Shown: positions 6,457-14,582 of the stretch, in pieces
Position numbering within the stretch: position 1 is the stretch's first letter
Layout of the letters: every line of letters starts with the position of its first letter
From: CAZDET01 sp964504335
GTDB lineage: Bacteria > Bacteroidota > Bacteroidia > Chitinophagales > Saprospiraceae
Length of the DNA stretch: 64,000 nt
NCBI GenBank assembly: GCA_964504335.1
Contig: CAZDET010000001.1
Span: 124,001 to 188,000 of the forward strand
Reading direction: 5' to 3'
The notes under the pieces: generated by a model
Told to the model about the DNA's origin: nothing
The model's input: only the letters and a program-made list of their open reading frames with translations
Database searches by the model: none
Position numbers and translations under genes: made by a program

Positions 6457-8310
6457 CTAGTGCGGTTGCGATTCCGTTTCCGCCACCGGCATGTGCTGTG
6501 GAGTGTAATCCCGGCCGTCTTTGCCGTAATCGTACGCCCAGCGCTGTACACTTGGAATTTTTCCGGGCCAGTTGCCGTGAATCGGTTCGACCGGTGTCGT
6601 CCATTCGAGCGTATTGGCTTTCCACGGGTTCTTATCGGTCATCTTCTTACCCTTCCAAATGCTGTAGAAGAAGTTAATGACAAACAGTACCTGAAACGCG
6701 AACGTGGCAATAGCTGCAATCGTAATGAACTGATTCAGGTCGGTAAAATGACGGAAGGTAAAGAACGCATCGAAGCTGTAGTAGCGACGCGGTACACCTG
6801 CCATACCGATGTAGTGCATCGGCCAGAAGACTGCGTAGGCACCTACCAACGTACCCCAGAAGTGAATCTTTCCAAGGGTTTCGTTCATGAAACGGCCGTA
6901 CATTTTCGGGAACCAGTGATAAATACCGGCATACATTCCGAAGAAGGCCGCTACACCCATTACAATGTGGAAGTGAGCCACCACGAAGTACGTATCGTGC
7001 AACTGAATATCGACGGCAGAGTTACCGAGGAAGAGCCCCGTCAAACCACCACTGATAAACATCGATACAAAACCGATACCGAATAGAGAGGCCGCAGTAA
7101 ATTGAATGCTACCTCCGTATAGCGTCGCGATCCAGTTGAACACTTTCACTGCCGAGGGTACGGCAATGATCAGGGTAAAGATCACGAAGAAGTTCGAAAT
7201 GAACGGGTTCACCCCGGACATGAACATGTGGTGTGCCCAAACGATAAACGCCAGGAAGGCAATCGCCAGAATCGAGTACACCATCGCTTTGTATCCGAAG
7301 ATCGGCTTGCGGGAATATACCGACAAGACCTCCGAAGTGATACCAAATGCGGGAAGGATAATGATGTATACTTCCGGGTGTCCGAGGAACCAGAACAAGT
7401 GCTGATACAAGATCGGGCTACCCCCCACGTGGTCCAGTGCCTGGCCACCAATGAAGATTTCACTCAGAAAGAAGCTCGTACCCAGCGCCCGGTCGCACAT
7501 CAGCAGCAAAAAGCCGGAAACCAGTACTGGGAAGGAAAGCAAACCGAGGATGGCCGTGACAAAAAACGCCCAAATCGGCAGCGGCAGACGCCACATGCTC
7601 ATTCCCTTGGTGCGCAGGTTGAGAACCGTCGTGATATAGTTGATACCACCCAGAAGAACCGAAACTACGAACAAGGTCAGCGAAACAACCCATAGGGTCA
7701 TACCGGCGCCTGAACCCGTCGCAGCTTGCGGGAGGGCACTGAGTGGCGGATAGGCGTACCATCCGCCGTTGAACGGTCCTGTGTTGAGAAATAAAGAGAT
7801 GAACATGACCAAACCGGAAAGGAAGAAGAACCAGTAAGACAGCATGTTCAAGAAGGGCGAGGCCATGTCGCGTGCACCAACCATCAACGGAATGAGCAGG
7901 TTACTGAATGTACCACTCAGACCGGCCGTAAGCACGAAGAACACGAGAATCGTACCGTGCATGGTCACCAGCGCATAGTAAAAGTCTTGAGAAAGCTTAC
8001 CTACACCGCTGGCATCCACCTCGATCCATTTACCCAGAACCGGCTTCAGCCACGTCAGGCTTTCTTCCGGGAAACCTAGCTGCATCCGGAATACAAGCGA
8101 CATCATAGCACCGATGAGCGCCCAGAACATCCCCGTAATCAGGAATTGCTTGGCGATCATCTTGTGATCCTGACTAAAAATGTAGGTCGAAATAAAGTTA
8201 GACTGATATTTATCTCCGTGGTGATGATCGTGAAAGTGATCATCGTATCCGAACTCCTCAATCAGAACGTCGTCCTGAATGACCGGATTCATAACTGCTG
8301 CGTTAGCCAT
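6457..8310 (-). CDS. ctaD: Cytochrome c oxidase subunit I
   Basis: This 617-residue, 12-helix catalytic subunit of an A1-type haem-copper oxidase reduces O2 at the haem a3-CuB site and pumps protons. Seen: MHGTILVFF with the first haem-a His, GHPEVYIIILPAFG (CuB His, channel Glu and the cross-linked Tyr), WAHHMFMSG (two CuB His), and HDTYFVVAHFHIVMG with the axial ligands of haem a3 and haem a. Length is usual for the family plus a His-rich N-terminus (DDHFHDHHHGD). It is about 140 bases downstream of ctaC, in the order subunit II, subunit I, cyoE, III, III, IV. No defect was seen. Confidence 0.97.
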   Translation of the reverse strand: MANAAVMNPVIQDDVLIEEFGYDDHFHDHHHGDKYQSNFISTYIFSQDHKMIAKQFLITGMFWALIGAMMSLVFRMQLGFPEESLTWLKPVLGKWIEVDASGVGKLSQDFYYALVTMHGTILVFFVLTAGLSGTFSNLLIPLMVGARDMASPFLNMLSYWFFFLSGLVMFISLFLNTGPFNGGWYAYPPLSALPQAATGSGAGMTLWVVSLTLFVVSVLLGGINYITTVLNLRTKGMSMWRLPLPIWAFFVTAILGLLSFPVLVSGFLLLMCDRALGTSFFLSEIFIGGQALDHVGGSPILYQHLFWFLGHPEVYIIILPAFGITSEVLSVYSRKPIFGYKAMVYSILAIAFLAFIVWAHHMFMSGVNPFISNFFVIFTLIIAVPSAVKVFNWIATLYGGSIQFTAASLFGIGFVSMFISGGLTGLFLGNSAVDIQLHDTYFVVAHFHIVMGVAAFFGMYAGIYHWFPKMYGRFMNETLGKIHFWGTLVGAYAVFWPMHYIGMAGVPRRYYSFDAFFTFRHFTDLNQFITIAAIATFAFQVLFVINFFYSIWKGKKMTDKNPWKANTLEWTTPVEPIHGNWPGKIPSVQRWAYDYGKDGRDYTPQHMPVAETESQPH

Positions 8311-8447
8311 GCACCGATTCGTTTATAATTTGGTCAATGAGTTTTCAAAAAATACTGAACGTACTGTAAGTTACAACGTATCCAGCACGTTTATGGTTAT
8401 TCTGCATGAGTAATTTCGCAAATATGACAGCGAAACTACTCGATTAA

Positions 8448-9947
8448 CTACTGTGCGTTGCCCAAAATACGAACCTCTGTCCGATTGTTCTGGGCTTGTG
8501 CTTCTTCATCTTCGCCTTCGGCTACCGGCTGAGTATCGCCGTAGCCGACGGCCTGAATTTGGTCTGCGCCGATTCCTTTATCCACCAGGTAGGACTTGAC
8601 GCTTTCCGCGCGCTGCTGCGACAGGCTTTGATTGGCCTCACTGCTTCCGCCACCTACAACGTGACCCGCAATTTGGACACCCAGGTTCGGCTGACCTTGC
8701 AGCAGAGCAACCAGGTTGTCTAATTCAGCGGAAGAAAGCTCGGACAACTCGCCGCTTCCTTCTTCGAAAGACACGTTCGACAGGGCTACTGTCTTGGCAG
8801 CAGCATCCTCGGATTCCAATGCCGACTGAAACGCATCCGCGAATTCCTGAGCCCGCTGCTCGATCTCAATGTCCAGGAGTTGATCTTTGAGCGGATCGTT
8901 ATCCGTTCCCCGGATATTCTGCAGATAGTACGAGGATTGTTCCCGTAGCCATTGCTCATATTCTTCCCGTTCTACAACGCGGACATTCTTGGCCATCGAC
9001 CAGTGACCGCGCCCGCAAAGCTCGGCGCAGGCCAACTCGTAGGTGAAGGTTTCCCACAACATCTTCTCAGGATCGTTGGGATCCGGCTGGTTGTAGGCAT
9101 CGTATTTTTTCAGTTCCTCGCGGTACTCTTCCGTGGTCTTCTCCGGAGTGAATATGAAGTAGGTAGGCAGACCGGGAACGGCATCCATCTTAACCCGGAA
9201 CTGCGGAAGATAGAAGTCGTGGATCACGTCGCGAGCGGTAATGCGCACCCGTACCTTCTGGCCCTTCGGCAATACCAGTTCGTTCGGCTGGAGATCGTCG
9301 TGGTTCTTGGTGTCGGTCCAATCCTGACCAAGTGGGTTGGTACCGGAGATCAGGCGGAAGTTGCGGGTGCCGAGCTTACCGTCGGGCCCCGGGTAGCGCA
9401 ACTGCCAGGCAAACTGATAGCCGGTAGCTTCGATTTCCATCACGTCCGGATCGTCAGTACCTACATCGGACATCACATCATTCCAAACATCCAGGCCACC
9501 TACTACCAAAAAGGTCATTACAACTGCGGGAATGGCTGTCCAAATAACCTCCAGACGGTTGTTGTGGGAAATATACAACGCTTTATGGCCTCTGCGCTGG
9601 CGGTACTTGTAGGCAAAGTAAAACAGCGCGATTTGAGTCAGAAAGAACACAATACCCGTGAAGAATAGCGTCCACTTGAACATGCTATCGATTCCGGCTC
9701 CGTGTGCGGAAGCCGCCTGGTGGGGTCCAAATCCGACGTAATAATCCTTGTAGGCAATCCCCGATACCACGCAGGCTACCAAAAAGACCACCATAAACGC
9801 CATCAACCAGAGGGCGTTATTGCGGTTGCTGATCTCCTGTACCTCCTCTTCGCCGCGCAATTTAGCAGCCAGTTCAGTCACCCGACCGATCTGGACCGAG
9901 ATAATGGCGATTAGGAGTAAGCAGAGAAAAATTAGTAAGCCAGTCAT
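8448..9947 (-). CDS. ctaC: Cytochrome c oxidase subunit II with C-terminal OmpA-like domain
   Basis: A 499-residue protein. Three hydrophobic segments (about residues 2-20, 46-65 and 90-112, with another at 135-152) precede the CuA domain, whose ligands are visible: His243, Cys307, Glu309, Cys311, His315 and Met318 in the ACAELCGRGHWSM motif. CuA accepts electrons from cytochrome c or from alternative complex III. After a linker, residues about 386-497 match an OmpA-like peptidoglycan-binding domain (IAGHVVGGG, LSQQRAESVKSYL, VGYGDTQPVAEG, NNRTEVRIL). Usual subunit II proteins lack this. The Asp of the usual TD motif is replaced by Val, while the RA motif arginine remains. A palindrome-bearing promoter lies upstream (9982-10056). 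Confidence 0.93.
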   Translation of the reverse strand: MTGLLIFLCLLLIAIISVQIGRVTELAAKLRGEEEVQEISNRNNALWLMAFMVVFLVACVVSGIAYKDYYVGFGPHQAASAHGAGIDSMFKWTLFFTGIVFFLTQIALFYFAYKYRQRRGHKALYISHNNRLEVIWTAIPAVVMTFLVVGGLDVWNDVMSDVGTDDPDVMEIEATGYQFAWQLRYPGPDGKLGTRNFRLISGTNPLGQDWTDTKNHDDLQPNELVLPKGQKVRVRITARDVIHDFYLPQFRVKMDAVPGLPTYFIFTPEKTTEEYREELKKYDAYNQPDPNDPEKMLWETFTYELACAELCGRGHWSMAKNVRVVEREEYEQWLREQSSYYLQNIRGTDNDPLKDQLLDIEIEQRAQEFADAFQSALESEDAAAKTVALSNVSFEEGSGELSELSSAELDNLVALLQGQPNLGVQIAGHVVGGGSSEANQSLSQQRAESVKSYLVDKGIGADQIQAVGYGDTQPVAEGEDEEAQAQNNRTEVRILGNAQ

Positions 9948-9981
9948 TTATGTCTTGATTTAACGTATGTCGATTATTTCA

Positions 9982-10056
9982 CAAAAATACGGACTTAAAA
10001 CAAGGTCCGTTACGCGCTGTATCAGCGTCGTTCGTTATTTAGACTCAGTCTAAATA
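9982..10056 (-). promoter_or_regulatory. ctaC promoter with palindromic operator
   Basis: A perfect TAnnTTTG-type box (TATTTTTG, 9982-9989) lies 35 bases before the ctaC start. A near-perfect palindrome of two 10-bp arms around one base (core TATTTAGA-N5-TCTAAATA, 10036-10056) begins 47 bases upstream of that box. The actA promoter has the same core at the same distance. A small imperfect dyad (CGGAC...GTCCG, 9990-10009) sits between box and palindrome and might act as a terminator for actF or as part of the regulation. Confidence 0.75.
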
Positions 10057-10058
10057 AT

Positions 10059-11396
10059 CTATTCAAAGGGCCATACATGGTGGTGCTTGCTTTCCTCCAT
10101 GTAGGGATCGTTCTTCGGTGAAAGCGGGGCACTTGCCAGCTCCGCAAAAAAGAAATACAGGAAGCCACCGGCAAATCCGATCAGCGTACCGATTTCCAGT
10201 AATCCCGGCAAGGTGAATCCGGCCATAAATCCGGCGGGGCCGTGGGCATCTTCGCCTCCAGCTGCTCCCTCACCTCCGTGGCCGGCGGCGGCTTCACCAG
10301 CGGCGTGAGCGGCATCCGCGGCGTGTTCGCCCATGTGCATCAGAGCCTCCTGCGCCGTATGTAATACTCCGGGCTTGATCATCAGGAAAAAGTCCCACCA
10401 GTGGCCGAAGAAGACGATCAGCGCAGCAAAAAACATCGTACCGAACTTGCGCTTAGTGTCATTGCGCATCAATACGAAGAAGGGCAGGATAAAGTTCATG
10501 ATCACGTTCCCGTAAAACAGTACCGGATAGTGCTCCTGGCGCTGTTGGAAGTAAACGGTTTCTTCACCTACGTTTCCGTACCAGATCAGCATGTACTGAG
10601 AGAACCACAAGTAGGTCCAGAAAATGCTGAAGGCAAACATGTACTTGCCGAGGTCGTGCAGGTGATTGGCCGTCACGTTCTCGTAGTAGCCGCGGTTTTT
10701 CAGGTAGATCAGCAGCATGATGGTCAGGGCCATCATCGCAACGAACCAGGAAGCCGTGGTGTACCAGGCAAACAAGGTGCTGTACCAATGTGCATCGATC
10801 GACATGATCCACTGCCACACGATAGCCGCGCTCGAAAAACCGGCAATTGGCAGGAATGCAGCCGACCAGATCTTGTAGCGGCGGTAGTATTTGTATTCGG
10901 TGGTTCCGAACTTATCCTCGTCCAGGGAAAGCTTGCGCATTTTGCGGGCAAAGAAGATCCAGAGCCCGACGATCACGACCGACCCGATGGAATACCAGTT
11001 CTGATTGAGGAAGCTCGACTTTCCTGTAAGCAGCGGGTCCGCCAGTACCGCATCGTGATCCGACCAATGATACAAGTGGTGGCTGTGCAGCAATAGCCCG
11101 ACGATAACCACTCCGAAGATGACTAATCCAGGCAGCATATACATGGAAAAAGCCTCCCATACGCGCTTCATGATCACGTACCAACCGGCGTAGGCCGTAG
11201 TGAAGGCGGCCAGGGTAAACAGGGCCACGAAACCGATGCCGAGAAAGAAGACGGAATTATGCAGATAGTTCGACCAGAAACGCGTGTGCAGCGCATCGTC
11301 GAAAAACAGATAGGTGAGCAGCAGGCACAACAACCCGAGGCCGATGGCACCACCAAGTACGCTTTTTTCCCGGGCTGTGAAAGTGAATTGATTCAT
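10059..11396 (-). CDS. actF: Alternative complex III subunit ActF (NrfD-like quinol oxidoreductase subunit)
   Basis: A 445-residue integral-membrane protein with about ten helices, paralogous in plan to ActC. It contains the ActF-type N-terminus FTAREKSVLGGAIGLGLL and a middle region with RYKIWSAAFLPIAGFSSAAIVWQWIMSID. ActF is part of the membrane core of alternative complex III (MFIcc), which oxidises menaquinol and passes electrons to cytochrome c or directly to an oxidase. A low-complexity Ala/Gly/His stretch (HMGEHAADAAHAAGEAAAGHGGEG, about 350-375) lies in a soluble loop. It is the last gene of the act operon, ending just beside the ctaC operator. Confidence 0.93.
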   Translation of the reverse strand: MNQFTFTAREKSVLGGAIGLGLLCLLLTYLFFDDALHTRFWSNYLHNSVFFLGIGFVALFTLAAFTTAYAGWYVIMKRVWEAFSMYMLPGLVIFGVVIVGLLLHSHHLYHWSDHDAVLADPLLTGKSSFLNQNWYSIGSVVIVGLWIFFARKMRKLSLDEDKFGTTEYKYYRRYKIWSAAFLPIAGFSSAAIVWQWIMSIDAHWYSTLFAWYTTASWFVAMMALTIMLLIYLKNRGYYENVTANHLHDLGKYMFAFSIFWTYLWFSQYMLIWYGNVGEETVYFQQRQEHYPVLFYGNVIMNFILPFFVLMRNDTKRKFGTMFFAALIVFFGHWWDFFLMIKPGVLHTAQEALMHMGEHAADAAHAAGEAAAGHGGEGAAGGEDAHGPAGFMAGFTLPGLLEIGTLIGFAGGFLYFFFAELASAPLSPKNDPYMEESKHHHVWPFE

Positions 11397-11455
11397 TGGC
11401 TATTAGTTGGTCGACTCGCGGAGTTGATTTTTCGATAGGTGATAAGTGTCCGTTG

Positions 11456-12466
11456 TTACTTCTTGTGCGTATCCTTACCGGAGGTCGTCATCGGTGCTTC
11501 GGTATCGCTGGTTGATTCTGCGCTGGACACCTTGGGCATGGGCGGCACATCCTTCTTCAGGCTTGCCCCGCTAACCTCGTTTTGATTGTCGAATTCGCGC
11601 ATGGACTGATCGAGTGGCATGCCACTCGGTACCTGGGTATCGGACGCTTCGCGCGCTACCTTGAATGCGACAGGGCCCAGTTCCTGTATGGGAGTACCGA
11701 ATTCGGGGTTGAGGGTGTTCTCCATAGAGTTGTATACCAGTCCCTTATCCTGTGCCTGCAGGGCACGAATCCAGTGGATTACCTGCCAGCGCTCTTCGTA
11801 GTTCATTTTATCCTTGTAGGCGCCCATGACGTTCTTTCCGTACATAATGGCGTGGTAGTAGCGGCCGTTGCTGGCGGCGGAGAACTCGTCGTTCAGCATA
11901 TTCGCCGGTGCTGCCGGATAGACGGCATTCGGATTCTGGTCGGGGTCGTAGATATAGCCGAGCCCATTTCCCTTTTCGCCGTGGCAGATGGCGCAGAAGA
12001 TTTCGTAGAGGTTTTTTCCGCGCTCCAGCCCATTTTCCGTGATTGGAAAAGGGTTGGCGACAATTTCTGCGGTGGCCCGCAGGCGTTCGTCCTCTGTGTC
12101 TTCGTAGTAATACGGTACGAAACCATTCAGCGGAGTGGCAACCGCATTGGTATTATCAGCTCCCGACATCCGGGTGAGGATGGAATCGCTCGCTTCCGTT
12201 CCATCGGCGAAGTAGACCCCGGCGTAGCCGCGGGGCATCGTGCCGGATACGGTGGTGCGCGGGTACGTCAGATCAGCAAGGCTGATGGTACTGGCGCTGT
12301 CCCAGGTGTTGTAGTAATAAGCGGAATAGGTATTGGATTCCAGGGTCAGCGAGTGGGCCATGTCGGGCATGTACTCGCTGCCGGGGAAATTCCCGTCGGC
12401 CGGCGCACACGAATAGAGCAGCACGGTTACGGTAGCGGCCAGCAGGATTTGTTTTATATAGTTCAT
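11456..12466 (-). CDS. actE: Alternative complex III subunit ActE (monohaem cytochrome c)
   Basis: This 336-residue exported protein has a lipoprotein signal (LLYSC at residues 16-20). It has one haem c motif, CAICH, in the context ENGLERGKNLYEIFCAICHGEKGNG, and a probable axial Met near MYGKNVMGAY. It matches the ActE subunit: a lipid-anchored monohaem cytochrome that carries electrons from the ActA haems toward the acceptor. The C-terminal 60 residues are a Pro/Ser/Thr-rich tail. It sits between actD and actF with short gaps, as in other Bacteroidota. Confidence 0.92.
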   Translation of the reverse strand: MNYIKQILLAATVTVLLYSCAPADGNFPGSEYMPDMAHSLTLESNTYSAYYYNTWDSASTISLADLTYPRTTVSGTMPRGYAGVYFADGTEASDSILTRMSGADNTNAVATPLNGFVPYYYEDTEDERLRATAEIVANPFPITENGLERGKNLYEIFCAICHGEKGNGLGYIYDPDQNPNAVYPAAPANMLNDEFSAASNGRYYHAIMYGKNVMGAYKDKMNYEERWQVIHWIRALQAQDKGLVYNSMENTLNPEFGTPIQELGPVAFKVAREASDTQVPSGMPLDQSMREFDNQNEVSGASLKKDVPPMPKVSSAESTSDTEAPMTTSGKDTHKK

Positions 12467-12506
12467 TTCAGTTCCGTTTCTTCGATCTTAAGAATGCTAC
12501 CTGCCA

Positions 12507-13046
12507 TTAGGCCAAAACCTTGGTGTGCACCTCGCCGGCTCCGGTAGACTGGAAGAAGCTGCGCAGTTTATCCAGGTGTTCGTCAGAGGCGTCGTTCGTC
12601 TGGAAGGCAATGCAAAATTTATCGTCGGTAATGCGGTCATCGAGCGTCGGATTGTTGATGCCGGGGCCCATGCCGCAAATGATGTAAAACGTGACCACCA
12701 TCCCGACTGCGGCAAACAAGACCGTCAATTCAAAGGTGATCGGAATGAAGGCCGGTACCGACCAATAAGGCTTACCGCCGAAGATGATCGGCCAGTCGGT
12801 AGTGAAAACCCAGGTCATGAACAGAAAGCCGAAAATACACCCGATGGCCCCGTAGATGAAGCCTGCCTGGTGCAGCCGGCTCTCGGCCAGCCCCAGCAGC
12901 GGATCCAATCCGTGGACGGGAAAGGGAGTGTATACGTTCATGATGTCGAGGTGTTCGGCATTCGCTTCCTTAATTGCTGACTTCAGCACTTCTTCGTCGT
13001 CGTACAATCCGAACAGCACCTCCGTTTGACCATTATTATTTGCCAT
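12507..13046 (-). CDS. actD: Alternative complex III subunit ActD (DUF3341)
   Basis: A 179-residue protein with a soluble N-terminal segment (GLYDDEEVLKSAIKEANAEHLDIMNVYTPFPVHGLDPLLGL), two transmembrane helices (about residues 62-82 and 97-122) and a soluble C-terminal part. This is the DUF3341/ActD layout. ActD is a structural subunit at the membrane-anchored side of alternative complex III. The PFPVHGLD motif is characteristic. It is located between actC and actE in the usual order. Confidence 0.93.
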   Translation of the reverse strand: MANNNGQTEVLFGLYDDEEVLKSAIKEANAEHLDIMNVYTPFPVHGLDPLLGLAESRLHQAGFIYGAIGCIFGFLFMTWVFTTDWPIIFGGKPYWSVPAFIPITFELTVLFAAVGMVVTFYIICGMGPGINNPTLDDRITDDKFCIAFQTNDASDEHLDKLRSFFQSTGAGEVHTKVLA

Positions 13047-13091
13047 GATATATAGTTGATGCGCGTTTCCGCGCGACTATTCGCAAATGAA

Positions 13092-14570
13092 TTATTTGTT
13101 TTCAGTATCGTCGTCTTTCTCCCCTACCGGCGAGTCCACTTCTTCCGGCTGAGTCGGTACTCCTACCTGGCGGTGGCCGTTTTCGCTGTGATGGTGTTGA
13201 GCGTTCGGGCCGAGATACTGATCACCGGCCGCCTTGAGGATGCTCTTTACTTCCGCTACGGCAACCACCGGCGCAACGCGGGTGAAGATCAGGTAGAGAG
13301 TAAAGAACAGTCCTAACGTACCGATAAACAAGCCAATTTCTACCCAGGTAGGCGTGTAGTAGCTCCAGCTGGTGGGCAGGTAATCCCGCGCCAAGGTAGT
13401 GGCGATAATCACAAAGCGCTCAAACCACATGCCGATGTTGACGAAGATCGACATCACGAAGGTGACGAAGATGCTGCGCCGGAACCGCTTGAACCAGAAA
13501 ATCTGAGGCGACAACACATTGCAGGACATCATCCCGATGTAGCTCCAATAATACGGCCCGAAGACCCGGTTGTAGAAGGCAAACTGCTCGTAGATGTACC
13601 CGGAGTACCAGGCGATGAACAATTCCGTAAGGTATGCGACCCCGACCATGGTTCCTGTGACGAGGATCACTTTATTCATGCTTTCAATGTGGTTCAGCGT
13701 GATGTACTCTTCGAGCTTCAGCACCTTACGCGTGATCAACATCAGCGTTTGCACCATCGCAAATCCGGAGAAAATCGCCCCTGCCACGAAGTAGGGTGGG
13801 AAGATCGTCGTGTGCCATCCCGGAATCACGGAGGTGGCAAAGTCGAAGGATACGATGGTGTGTACGGAAAGTACGAGAGGAGTAGCCAATCCGGCCAGCA
13901 CCAACGAGAGGCTTTCCCAGCGTTGCCAGTGCTTGGCGGCACCCGTCCATCCGAAGGAAAGAACATTGTAGATTTTGCGGCGAATCCCCTTTGCGCGGTC
14001 GCGTACGGTGGCGAAGTCCGGCACCAATCCCGTATACCAGAACAGCAGCGATACCGTGAAGTAGGTGGAGATCGCGAATACGTCCCAGAGCAGTGGCGAG
14101 TTGAAGTTCACCCACAGCGGCCCCCGGGTATTCGGGTAAGGGAAGATGAAAAAGGCCAGCCACAACCGCCCCATGTGAATGAGCGGAAACTGCCCCGCAC
14201 ACATCACCGCGAAGATCGTCATGGCTTCCGCCGCGCGGTTTACCCCTGTGCGCCACTTTTGACGGAAGAGGAGCAAGATGGCGGAAATCAGCGTCCCGGC
14301 GTGACCGATACCGACCCACCAGACGAAGTTGGTGATATCCCAACCCCAGCCGATCGTTCGGTTGAGATTCCAGCTACCGATACCGACCCAAACCGTCCAG
14401 GCTACACAAAACACGTAGAAGGCCAGTCCGGTAACGGCAATAATGAAGGCGATCACCCAAGCCACACTCGGTGTGCGCTCGGTAGGAGAACAGATGTCCT
14501 CCGTGATCTGATGGTAGGACTTGTTGCCCTCGATTAAGACATCGCGAATTGGCGATACTGCTGCGCTCAT
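13092..14570 (-). CDS. actC: Alternative complex III subunit ActC (NrfD-like, quinol-binding)
   Basis: A 492-residue membrane protein with about ten helices of the NrfD/PsrC family. Motifs seen: an N-terminal ITEDICSPTERTPS, GWGWDITNFVWWVGIGHAGTLISAILLLFRQKWRTGVNRAAEAMT (positions about 75-118, with the conserved His), and AFYNRVFGPYYWSYIGMMSCNVLSPQ. ActC carries the menaquinol-oxidation site and contacts the iron-sulfur subunit ActB. The C-terminal tail is acidic and polar. It is encoded 12 bases after actB. Confidence 0.95.
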   Translation of the reverse strand: MSAAVSPIRDVLIEGNKSYHQITEDICSPTERTPSVAWVIAFIIAVTGLAFYVFCVAWTVWVGIGSWNLNRTIGWGWDITNFVWWVGIGHAGTLISAILLLFRQKWRTGVNRAAEAMTIFAVMCAGQFPLIHMGRLWLAFFIFPYPNTRGPLWVNFNSPLLWDVFAISTYFTVSLLFWYTGLVPDFATVRDRAKGIRRKIYNVLSFGWTGAAKHWQRWESLSLVLAGLATPLVLSVHTIVSFDFATSVIPGWHTTIFPPYFVAGAIFSGFAMVQTLMLITRKVLKLEEYITLNHIESMNKVILVTGTMVGVAYLTELFIAWYSGYIYEQFAFYNRVFGPYYWSYIGMMSCNVLSPQIFWFKRFRRSIFVTFVMSIFVNIGMWFERFVIIATTLARDYLPTSWSYYTPTWVEIGLFIGTLGLFFTLYLIFTRVAPVVAVAEVKSILKAAGDQYLGPNAQHHHSENGHRQVGVPTQPEEVDSPVGEKDDDTENK

Positions 14571-14582
14571 AATACTATTTTA

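Noticed and set aside
6457..7086. Long plus-strand frames opposite ctaD, ctaC and actC
   Set aside because: All are antisense to strongly conserved respiratory genes and have no domain of their own.
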